Below, one piece after another: positions 56,801 through 64,000 of a stretch of DNA of 64,000 nt. The stretch spans positions 2,666,001 to 2,730,000 of the forward strand of contig NZ_CP046703.1 in NCBI RefSeq assembly GCF_009873495.1, given 5' to 3'. This stretch comes from Nostoc sp. ATCC 53789. GTDB lineage: Bacteria; Cyanobacteriota; Cyanobacteriia; Cyanobacteriales; Nostocaceae. Below the pieces are notes generated by a model. The model saw only the letters and a list, made by a program, of their open reading frames with translations, was not told the DNA's origin and made no database searches. The stretch's first letter is position 1; the number at the start of each line of letters is the position of its first letter. Position numbers and translations under genes: made by a program.

Positions 56801-59368
56801 CTCTCTGTGCATAGAGGCGAGGACAATTCCAGCTTTGCCTGTGTGCTGCAAACATTCTTGAATATTCTGGGATAAGACGGGGTGAGGGCTGACCTCAACA
56901 AAATAGGTGTATCCTTCATATACCAAGTTTTCAATTGCCTGACTGAATTGCACAGGCGATCGCATATTCCGCCCCCAATAAGCAGCATCCCAATCTCGTC
57001 CTTGGCTGCTGGTTCCGGTAACTGTGGAGAAGAGGGGTAATTGGGCAACTTGCGGTTGCAGTCCTGCCAAAAGGTTAACCAGTTCCTCGCTGTAAGGCTG
57101 CATCTGTGGACAGTGAAAGGCATAATTGACCCGCAACAATCGGCAGAATATTTCCTGGGCTTGTAGTATTTGACACAAAGTTTCTAAGGCAGTCGCATCA
57201 CCAGCAACGACGGTAGAAGTGGGGCTATTAATAGCTGCGATCGCCAAACTAGGAAATTCCTCTAGCCAGGGTTTGAGTTCTTGCCAAGGCATCCCAATCG
57301 CTGCCATTTTGCCTTTTCCTGTAGCTTGCCGCATCAAGGATGCTCGTTGCACAACAATCCGCAAAGCTGTTTCTAAACTAAAGACACCTGCTACATAAGC
57401 AGCAGTGATTTCACCGAGACTATGACCCACAACTGCCGCAGGCTCAATGCCCCAAGAACGCCATAAGGCAGTTAGGGCAACTTGGATCGCTAAAATGGCA
57501 GGTTGGGCAACCTCAGTATCTTGGAGTCGAGAAATATCCTCTGGTGCTGCTAGTTCTTGGAGTAGCGACCAATGAGTGAGGGATTTTAAGATGCGATCGC
57601 ACTCTTGCATAGTCTCTCGAAACACAGGCTCTTGTGCCAAGAGTTGCCGTCCCATCCCGATCCATTGCGCCCCCTGTCCAGAAAAAACGAAAACCAAGCC
57701 AGATAAATCATCTGGATTGGATACTAAATTGGGGTCTTGTATAAAAGCGTCAAGTGCTGCTGTCAATTGCTCGATAGACTGCCCTACCAAAGCGATGCGA
57801 TGCTTATGATGAGGACGGCGCAGACTAGTAGTATAGGCAATATCCAGCAAGTTAGTTTTACCTGAAAGAAAAGCTCGGTAAGCTTGCGCCATATCCAAGA
57901 GTGCGGCGGGATTTTTAGCAGATAGAGGTAAAAGATAATCTTTTACTGATACCAAAGCTGGCTCTGTGGGCAAAAGCGGTGCTTCTTCGAGTATCACATG
58001 AGCATTTGTACCGCTAAAGCCAAAGGAACTCACCCCAGCAATGCGTCGTTCTGTGCCACTATTCCAGGGGGTAAGTTCTGTGGGAATTGAAATCGGCAGA
58101 TTTCCCCAAGAAATGTAAGGATTCAATTTTTGGAAGTGGAGGTGGGGCGGAATCTGCTGATGCTGCATTGCCAGGACAACTTTGATTAAACCTGCCACAC
58201 CAGCTGCTGATTCTAAATGCCCAATATTGGTTTTCACTGAACCCAAAACTAAAGGATGATTTGGCGATCGCCCTTCACCCAAAACAGCGGCCAGTGAACT
58301 CACCTCAATCGGGTCTCCCAAAGGCGTACCTGTACCATGAGCTTCCACATAACTGACTTGATGCGGCTTCACCCCGGCGTTGGCTAAAGCTTCTCGTAAA
58401 ACTGCCTGTTGAGCCGGGCCATTGGGAGCAGTCAAACCGTTGCTGCGTCCATCTTGATTAACGGCAGAACCGCGAATCACTGCCAAAATGGGGTTGCCAT
58501 CTGCGATCGCATCTGATAAACGTTTGAGAGCGATCGTACCGCATCCTTCACCACGCGCGAAGCCGTCAGCATCAGCATCAAAGGTTTTGCAACGTCCCGT
58601 AGGAGATAAAGCACGGGTGCGACACAGGGTAATGTTGTTGTCGGGAATCAACATCAAACTCACTCCACCCGCCAAAGCCAAGTTACATTCACCGGAGTGC
58701 AAACTTTGACAAGCTAAATGTACAGCTACTAATGAAGAAGAACAAGCTGTATCCAAAGTGACACTTGGCCCTTGCAAACCCAGCAGGTAAGAAACCCGTC
58801 CTGATACCACACTCATGCTATTGCCAGTACTACTGTAGGCATCAATTACAGTACCCTGTAACCGCGAGTAATCGGCGTACATCACACCGACAAATACCCC
58901 TGTACGACTACCTGATAGTTGGTCTGGTCGTTCTCCTGACTGCTCTAGGGCTTCCCAACATACTTCTAAAAACAAGCGCTGCTGTGGGTCAATAAATGCG
59001 GCTTCCCTGGGAGAAATACTGAAAAAACCAGCATCAAATTTATCAACGTCATCAACGAAAGCACCGTGACGAGTGTACATTTTGCCAGCAGCATCAGCAT
59101 CGGCATTGTAGTATTTTTCCAAATCCCAGCGATCGCCAGGAATTTCTTGCATTGCATCCACACCATCACGTAAGCAGTGCCAAAAAGTCTGGGGATTGTT
59201 AGCACCGCCTGGAAAACGGCATCCCATCCCAACGATCGCAATTGGTTCTGTCTTTTTCGATTCCAGGCGGTTCAGCTTGCCTTGCATTGTTTCCAATGCC
59301 AGTAAAGCTCGTTTTAAAGGGGATAATTCCTCAATTCGCTCGTTGCTTTTGCTCATCTCAGTTACCAT
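53801..59368 (-). CDS. Type I modular PKS: KS-AT-DH-KR-ACP
   Basis: The 1855-residue module extends a polyketide by one two-carbon unit and leaves a double bond. Domains: docking coiled coil (about 1-38), KS (about 42-460; Cys209 in [34 protein letters not shown]), AT (about 560-870; GHSLGE Ser, NYAFHC, favouring malonyl-CoA), DH (about 920-1200; DHRVQGVMVLPG with the His, HPVLLDAC with the Asp), KR (about 1460-1650; [32 protein letters not shown]), ACP (Ser about 1774, GLDSL). No ER or methyltransferase. Start at 59368 overlaps the previous stop by 11 bp; the second Met (59356) is also possible. Confidence 0.92.
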   Translation of the reverse strand: MVTEMSKSNERIEELSPLKRALLALETMQGKLNRLESKKTEPIAIVGMGCRFPGGANNPQTFWHCLRDGVDAMQEIPGDRWDLEKYYNADADAAGKMYTRHGAFVDDVDKFDAGFFSISPREAAFIDPQQRLFLEVCWEALEQSGERPDQLSGSRTGVFVGVMYADYSRLQGTVIDAYSSTGNSMSVVSGRVSYLLGLQGPSVTLDTACSSSLVAVHLACQSLHSGECNLALAGGVSLMLIPDNNITLCRTRALSPTGRCKTFDADADGFARGEGCGTIALKRLSDAIADGNPILAVIRGSAVNQDGRSNGLTAPNGPAQQAVLREALANAGVKPHQVSYVEAHGTGTPLGDPIEVSSLAAVLGEGRSPNHPLVLGSVKTNIGHLESAAGVAGLIKVVLAMQHQQIPPHLHFQKLNPYISWGNLPISIPTELTPWNSGTERRIAGVSSFGFSGTNAHVILEEAPLLPTEPALVSVKDYLLPLSAKNPAALLDMAQAYRAFLSGKTNLLDIAYTTSLRRPHHKHRIALVGQSIEQLTAALDAFIQDPNLVSNPDDLSGLVFVFSGQGAQWIGMGRQLLAQEPVFRETMQECDRILKSLTHWSLLQELAAPEDISRLQDTEVAQPAILAIQVALTALWRSWGIEPAAVVGHSLGEITAAYVAGVFSLETALRIVVQRASLMRQATGKGKMAAIGMPWQELKPWLEEFPSLAIAAINSPTSTVVAGDATALETLCQILQAQEIFCRLLRVNYAFHCPQMQPYSEELVNLLAGLQPQVAQLPLFSTVTGTSSQGRDWDAAYWGRNMRSPVQFSQAIENLVYEGYTYFVEVSPHPVLSQNIQECLQHTGKAGIVLASMHRERQERYFLLSELGRLYTLGYQPRWQAFYPENRRCVLLPTYPWQHQRYWLEGSNSLPPRRTSQQPLLGEALPSLAHLPEMRIWQTQLDLRSLPYLNDHRVQGVMVLPGSGYVEMVLAAATEIFGAGKHTLEVLHFQQGLFIPETETQTLQICLQPGNTPDTFNFDCYSRPGINPETRWRHHVSGTVRRGDEEITPTIPATVAEIQARCQEVISGTQHYQQMAEQGLLYGASFQGVEQIWRREGEALGRIHLPASLHAEIANYQIHPVLLDACFQVIALATPLANPDAEAEGAYLPVRLDKLRLYQQPDATGLWAHLQLKPVVETDAFAAELVLFNDQGQRILDAECLRIQKLDSQGQNNSSDWFYEISWERLLEPKDTAPRRSEQNQGYWLILADRQGIGENLSQQLQQQGENCILAFAGESYQKQDSQHYQIQPNCLDDFKQLLQTVSSECLGVVHLWSLDITPAELTTLASLAGENMGDRPLGDRNLGCISTLHLVQALAETGWQNTPRLWLVTRGVQPVDSSPSIAQSPLWGLGRVIAQEHPDWRCSMVDLAPVPKPSEIASLLQLLQADDVENEIALRGDVSYVARLKRYLPSYSELPNFDPQATYLIAGGLRGLGLQVATWMVERGARYLALMARSQPTPAALEVLQTLETAGAKIKVLQADISQAEEVARAIAQLDQDMPPLRGVIHSAAVLDDGILLQLTPERLHKVMQPKIEGAWNLHTHTLNKSLDFFVLFSSAASLLGSAGQGNYAAANAFLDGLAHYRQSQNLPALSINWGAWAEVGLAAAQANRGDRMASLGFSSIPPQQGLEILGHLLTDKTAQLGVIPINWAKVLRANPAVIKMPLFQLLTEVFSNSGEIETENTTNFLSRQALLATPSDERQLLLETYFHEQVARVLRMPASKLDRHQPLNSQGLDSLVAVELKNKLKNDLGVDLPMIRFIQGPSIAQLSAQVLTQITQEMSSVSSVLVSPPHLRSDSARPVELATSNQEWEDGEL

Positions 59369-62300
59369 CTATGAGTTCTAGTTTTTTCAGGAGTAGCAAT
59401 TCTGTTTCTGCTTCCGACATCCTGGTTAAATCCTCCAGGGAGATTAATGGCTCACTCTCCTCTAGTGATGGTGCAGGTGATGAGTCCTCTAATTTGGATA
59501 ACGACAGCACATCTTGGATTAAATGATTCACTAAAGTTTGCAGACTCGGATAATCAAATAACAATGTGGCTGGTAAGGAACAAGCCAAACTATTTTCGAG
59601 AACGTTTCGTAACTCCAGCGCCATGAGTGAGTCAAGACCCATTTCAATTAAGGGTTTGTCGGCATCGAGGTTTTGCCAAGAGTTGAGTCGCAACACTTTC
59701 GCAGCCAGTTTGCGGACGTGGGTTAGCAGCAAAGACTGTTGTTTGTCGTCAGAAACTTGTTGCAGTTTTTCCAGAATTGTGCTTTGGGTAGTTTCTGATT
59801 TCTCTTCGGGTTGGGTATACTCAGCAAAATCTTGCAGCAGTGGCGGTACTTCACCAGGGCGATACTGTTTGAGGAAGGTTTGCCAATTGACAGGAATCAC
59901 ACCCACTTGTGCCATATCGGCTCGACTCAGCAACGACTCTAATACCTGTAATCCCTGTTGAAGTCCAATATGTTCCACTCCTACAGACAGACTGTGGTCT
60001 AAGGTTGCTGCCATCCCTACTTCTGCCCAAGCTCCCCAGTTGATACTGAGTGCAGGTACTCCTTGAGAATGACGGTAGTGGGCGAAGGCATCTAAAAAGG
60101 CATTTGCAGCTGCATAGTTCCCCTGTGCGGCTGCACCCAACAAAGAGGCGGCTGAGGAAAACATCACAAAGAAATCCAGCGATATATCCTGAGTTAAATG
60201 GTGTAAATTCCAGGCTCCCTGAATTTTGGGAGCCATTACTTGAGTAAAACTTTCCCAGGTTTGCTGTAAGATAATGCGATCGCTCAACACTCCAGCTGCA
60301 TGGATAATGCCGCGTAGTTGAGATTTGTAGGGTTCCAGCAGTTGTTTAACTTGGTTCAAATCGGTAATATCTGCTTGTATTACCTGCACCTGAACCCCTG
60401 CCTGTTCCATCTCTTGAATAGTATTCAACGCAGTTACAGAAGGCGGACGACGACCGACTAAAACTAAGTTTTGTACTCCCTGCTGTATCATCCAACGAGC
60501 AACTTCTAGTCCTAGTGCGCCTAGTCCCCCAGTAATTAGATAAGTAGCATCGGCAAAAAATGTTACAGGTTGTGTTGATACTTGAGGCTTTGCCCGAACT
60601 AAACGAGCCACATAACGTTCGTGGTTGCGAAAAGCCAGATGATCTTCTGACTCTGTTTGTAAGATATCCCCTAGTACCAATTCTGCTGTCTGTTCTAGAG
60701 AATTATTAGTGTCAATATCTACCAAGCCGCCCCAAATTGCTGGGTACTCAATGGCAATTACTCGCCCAAGTCCCCAGAGAGGCGCTTGAGTCAGACTGTT
60801 CATTGTCAATTCATCACCAACAGGTTGACTACCTTGGGTGAACAGCCACAATCGTGCTTGACAGTTTGATAATTTAGATAAAGCTTGCAACAGGTAGATA
60901 GTACTACCGCAACTCGTTAGATAGTTTGTTTGTTCGGTTTCCAGTAGACTCCAGAGATGAATAATACCCTGCAATGGTGCATTATCTGACCCCATATCTT
61001 GCAAGAGTTGATGGAAATGTTGCGGTTGACTAGGGTCGAGTTGGAACTGACTTTCACCAATTTGTTGATAAATTTCACCAACAGAAACAAAGATGCAAAC
61101 TTTGCCTTGATGTTCTAATTTTTGTGCCAATGCTCTACCAATACCATTAGCATCGGTGAAAATTAGCCAACGACCGGGAATAACAGGTAATTGTTCTGAT
61201 AATCTAGACTTTGGTTGCCACTGGATTTGATACAGCCATTCCTGAGTCGATGTTTGGTTGGCTCTGAGCAAAGCTTGACGCGGTGCTTGCTTTAAGCAAA
61301 GTCCCTCAATGTAGGCTACTAGTTCTCCCGCTTCATTCAGCAGCCAGATATCACCGATGAACATTCCTGCTGTTGAACTTGTTTGAGAATTTAGTTTTCC
61401 GTAACACCACAAACGGCTGTTAGAATCTGGCGACTGGCAAAAATAAAAGTGATTTATGCTAAAGGGTACGTAAACTTGGTTATCTCGTCGTTCTTGGGGT
61501 AAAGCAAAGCCTAAGAATTGAAAACAGGAATCGATTAATCCCGGATATAGAAGGTATGTGCTGATTTCATCTGCAAATTCTTGGGGAAATTGCATTTGGC
61601 ACAATGCTTCACCATCACACCGCCACATAGATTCTACCCATTGGAAACGCTGACCGAGTTGCAGTCCTTGTTCTCTAACTTGGGCATAGAAATCTGAACC
61701 AGCCAGCATTTGGGAGCAATGCGTCTGTAACTCAGCCCAAGATAAAGGTTTTTCAATATTGCCTGCATCTTGGCTGAGTCGTCCTGTAGCGTGTACCAAC
61801 CAGTTATCTATTTGTTTATTAAAACTAAATAGTTCAAATTTATATTTACCTGCGGCTTCAGGTTGCAAAATAAGTTGTACATTGATAGTCTCGCGATCGC
61901 CAACCGTCAGCGCTTCCCTAAATGTAATGTTACTCAGCGAAATTGCCCCTGTCCCCAGAATTTCTTGACCTGCAAGCAACAGCATAGAAATATGCGAAGC
62001 TCCCGGTACTACCACCGTGTCATAAATTTGGTGGTCATCGAGGAAAGGTAAACTAGCTGTGTTCAAATGAGTTTCAAAAACAATATCCTTGAGAGATGGC
62101 GATCGCAATTGATAACCCAATAAAGGATGCAGCAGGTTTTCGCTGATTTGTCTAACTACTGGCTTGCTGGTAGCAGTAGGCAACCAATAGCGTTGACGCT
62201 GCCAAGGATAATTCGGTAAAACAACCTTATGACGCGGGTAATCAGCCTCAAACCCTCGCCAATCAATCTCCACCCCAGCCACATACAACTGCGCCACTGA

Positions 62301-64000
62301 ATCTAATAACTGCTGCCAATCTTCCTTTCCTTTGCGTAGCGAAGCTAGCCATAACCCCTGTTCGTCCAATGCTTCTGGACACTCGCGTCGTGCCATCCCC
62401 AACAATGTTGGATGAGGGCCAATTTCCACAAACACCTCATATCCTGCTTGATACAATGCCTGCATACTGGCAGCAAATTGCACACTCGCTTTGATATGTT
62501 CTACCCAATACGCCGCATTTGACATTTCCTGTTGTCTGACAATCTTGCCTGTGACATTAGAGACAATATCTAATTGCGGCTGTTGATATTTCACAGTTGC
62601 TGCCACTTGCTCAAACTTCGCCAACATCGGCTGCATTAAAGGCGAGTGGAAAGCATGGGATACTTGCAATTTTCTAGTTTCAATACCTTGGCTTTCTAGT
62701 TTTTGCAGTACTGAATTGAGTATCTCTAATTCCCCAGATAAGACAATACTTTGTTCGCCATTAATCGCTGCAATACTCAACTGTTGCGGATAGTCAGCAA
62801 TTAACGGTGTAACTCGTTCTACAGTAGCGAAAACTGCTGCCATCCCTCCACCTTGGGGTAAGGCTTGCATCAAAGAAGCACGTTGCACAATTAATTTCAG
62901 TGCATCTTCTAAAGAGAAAATACCAGCGATACAAGCGGCGACATATTCCCCGACACTGTGACCTAAAACTGCTGTGGGACGAATACCCCAAGATAGCCAT
63001 AGTTGAGCTAGGGCATATTCTAGAACAAATAATCCAACTTGGGTGTAGGCGGTTTGGTCAAGGCGAGTATCTTCTGGGTTTTCCGAGAAAATTACTTGAA
63101 GAATTGATTCACCTAACAGTGGTTGCAGTAGGGTGTCGCAGTTATCTAGAGTTTGGCGGAAACTGGGCTGAGTTTGATACAGTTGCCGACCCATATTGCG
63201 ATATTGTGACCCTTGTCCGGTGAAAAGGAAGGCGATTTTTTTGCTTTGCTGGCTGCTATATCCGTGATGAATACCGATGATTTCAGTGTTGTCTAGATAG
63301 GCTTGCAACTGTTGTTGTATCTGCTGATGGTCATCGGCGATAATTGCGAGGCGATGACTAAAGTGTGTTCTGCCGATTTGTGAAGTGTGAGTGATATCAC
63401 CAAGGGGAATTTCTGCGTGGGATGAGAGGTACTTGATGTAATTTTGAGCGAGTTGCTGTAAGGCTTGAGGATGTTTGGCTGACAGAGTTAATAGATGTAA
63501 AGGACGCTCTGTAATTTCTTCTCCCCTGCTCCCCTGCTCCTCTGCTCCCCTGCCCCCCTGCTCCCCTGCTCCCCTGCCCCCCTGCCCCCCTGCTCCCCCT
63601 GCCTTCTCCAAAGGTGCTTCTTCTAATATGGCGTGGGCATTTGTGCCGCTAAATCCAAAGGAACTTACCCCAGCAATTCGCGTTTCACCGTTGGTTTGCC
63701 AAGGTGTAAGAGTTCTGGGAATTGTTAAAGGCAGTTCTGACCAAGGAATCAACGGGTTAGGTTGGTTTAGATGTAAATGGGGTGGAATTTGTTGATGTTG
63801 TAGTGCCAACACCACCTTCATCAAACCTGCAACGCCAGCAGCCGATTCCAAATGACCGATGTTGGTTTTGACAGAACCGATCGCCAAAGGTCGATCTGTA
63901 GTATGCTCTTTTGCTAAAGTAGCAGCGATCGCTTCTACTTCTATCGGATCTCCTAAAGATGTCCCTGTACCGTGGGCTTCAACGTAGCTTACTTGCTGTG
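59358..64000 (-). CDS. Type I modular PKS, C-terminal 1,547 residues (cut by right window edge)
   Basis: The frame is open to base 64000 ([20 protein letters not shown] is readable near the edge), so the KS begins outside. Present: KS end ([12 protein letters not shown]), AT (GHSVGEY, HAFHSP, so malonyl-CoA), DH ([13 protein letters not shown], with Asp in place of the usual Gly of HxxxGxxxxP, and GLIDSCFQ), KR ([27 protein letters not shown]), ACP ([10 protein letters not shown]). Same KS-AT-DH-KR-ACP order as the next protein. In the KS-AT linker, 84 bp of CTCCCCTG repeats encode a Gly/Arg/Glu-rich stretch (separate entry). DH may be impaired by the Gly-to-Asp change. Confidence 0.9.
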   Translation of the reverse strand, partial: QQVSYVEAHGTGTSLGDPIEVEAIAATLAKEHTTDRPLAIGSVKTNIGHLESAAGVAGLMKVVLALQHQQIPPHLHLNQPNPLIPWSELPLTIPRTLTPWQTNGETRIAGVSSFGFSGTNAHAILEEAPLEKAGGAGGQGGRGAGEQGGRGAEEQGSRGEEITERPLHLLTLSAKHPQALQQLAQNYIKYLSSHAEIPLGDITHTSQIGRTHFSHRLAIIADDHQQIQQQLQAYLDNTEIIGIHHGYSSQQSKKIAFLFTGQGSQYRNMGRQLYQTQPSFRQTLDNCDTLLQPLLGESILQVIFSENPEDTRLDQTAYTQVGLFVLEYALAQLWLSWGIRPTAVLGHSVGEYVAACIAGIFSLEDALKLIVQRASLMQALPQGGGMAAVFATVERVTPLIADYPQQLSIAAINGEQSIVLSGELEILNSVLQKLESQGIETRKLQVSHAFHSPLMQPMLAKFEQVAATVKYQQPQLDIVSNVTGKIVRQQEMSNAAYWVEHIKASVQFAASMQALYQAGYEVFVEIGPHPTLLGMARRECPEALDEQGLWLASLRKGKEDWQQLLDSVAQLYVAGVEIDWRGFEADYPRHKVVLPNYPWQRQRYWLPTATSKPVVRQISENLLHPLLGYQLRSPSLKDIVFETHLNTASLPFLDDHQIYDTVVVPGASHISMLLLAGQEILGTGAISLSNITFREALTVGDRETINVQLILQPEAAGKYKFELFSFNKQIDNWLVHATGRLSQDAGNIEKPLSWAELQTHCSQMLAGSDFYAQVREQGLQLGQRFQWVESMWRCDGEALCQMQFPQEFADEISTYLLYPGLIDSCFQFLGFALPQERRDNQVYVPFSINHFYFCQSPDSNSRLWCYGKLNSQTSSTAGMFIGDIWLLNEAGELVAYIEGLCLKQAPRQALLRANQTSTQEWLYQIQWQPKSRLSEQLPVIPGRWLIFTDANGIGRALAQKLEHQGKVCIFVSVGEIYQQIGESQFQLDPSQPQHFHQLLQDMGSDNAPLQGIIHLWSLLETEQTNYLTSCGSTIYLLQALSKLSNCQARLWLFTQGSQPVGDELTMNSLTQAPLWGLGRVIAIEYPAIWGGLVDIDTNNSLEQTAELVLGDILQTESEDHLAFRNHERYVARLVRAKPQVSTQPVTFFADATYLITGGLGALGLEVARWMIQQGVQNLVLVGRRPPSVTALNTIQEMEQAGVQVQVIQADITDLNQVKQLLEPYKSQLRGIIHAAGVLSDRIILQQTWESFTQVMAPKIQGAWNLHHLTQDISLDFFVMFSSAASLLGAAAQGNYAAANAFLDAFAHYRHSQGVPALSINWGAWAEVGMAATLDHSLSVGVEHIGLQQGLQVLESLLSRADMAQVGVIPVNWQTFLKQYRPGEVPPLLQDFAEYTQPEEKSETTQSTILEKLQQVSDDKQQSLLLTHVRKLAAKVLRLNSWQNLDADKPLIEMGLDSLMALELRNVLENSLACSLPATLLFDYPSLQTLVNHLIQDVLSLSKLEDSSPAPSLEESEPLISLEDLTRMSEAETELLLLKKLELIDGN
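63520..63603. repeat. 8-bp tandem repeat inside PKS coding sequence
   Basis: About ten CTCCCCTG/CCCCCCTG units. On the coding strand they give a Gly/Arg/Glu/Gln linker ([20 protein letters not shown]) between the KS and AT. Three units equal 24 bp, so expansions by three units keep the frame. Confidence 0.85.

Overview
The window looks like chromosome of a filamentous, heterocyst-forming cyanobacterium (Nostocales, Nostoc/Anabaena type). The signs are very frequent GCGATCGC (HIP1) octamers, short 7-8 bp tandem repeats, phycobilisome-degradation protein NblA, a two-EF-hand calcium sensor, DevB/DevC-type export proteins, a nitrogenase-type nifH/nifE/nifN set and a large PKS/NRPS cluster. No species is claimed.

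Layout. 1-4.2 kb: two divergent P-type ATPases (a cation pump cut by the window edge, and an MgtA-type Mg2+ importer), then tRNA-Arg(CCG). 4.4-10.4 kb: housekeeping genes (M23 murein hydrolase/activator, NAD(P)HX repair enzyme, VOC protein, YlqF/RbgA GTPase, TenA) with an integrase remnant. 10.4-14.3 kb: repeat-rich DNA, then a catalytically dead HtrA-like protein, an intact HtrA-like protease and an atypical LuxR/NarL regulator. 14.3-17.7 kb: convergent phosphoglucomutase and a divergent-looking glucose-6-phosphate dehydrogenase. 18-26.2 kb: small exported proteins, an exported left-handed beta-helix (gamma-carbonic-anhydrase-like) protein, an EF-hand protein, nblA, DUF1993, a broken phosphite dehydrogenase and a VOC protein. 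26.2-29.5 kb: ilvD with a divergent LysR regulator. 30-35.7 kb: an XRE/periplasmic-binding-like regulator, then a NifH paralogue and overlapping NifE/NifN paralogues without nitrogenase D/K structural genes. 35.8-36.9 kb: remnants of HsdR and DUF421 genes. 37-40.4 kb: dnaK-dnaJ-cbpM-like chaperone operon. 40.4-45.9 kb: nested MITEs, GST, acyl-CoA dehydrogenase-like protein, tRNA-Val(GAC), a TetR locus. 46-49.3 kb: DevC, DevB and an ICMT-like methyltransferase. 49.6-64 kb: minus-strand PKS-PKS-NRPS assembly line running off the right edge. It ends in a Cy-A(Cys)-PCP-TE module, so the product probably ends in a cysteine-derived thiazoline or cysteinyl unit.

Three things stand out. (1) The NifE paralogue has all three cluster-ligand cysteines, but the cysteine that holds the cofactor in NifE/NifD is Ser248, and no DK genes are near: a candidate divergent nitrogenase-like system. 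(2) The window is an unusually clear record of small non-autonomous elements. A family with GAATGGCACTAAG ends and 11-bp target duplications has three copies; one is nested in another MITE and one cut off the end of a gene. A second family has 9-12-bp duplications. Further elements sit in frame inside mgtA, nnrD and a PKS gene. (3) A dead HtrA-like protein is paired with a live one upstream of a LuxR-type regulator.
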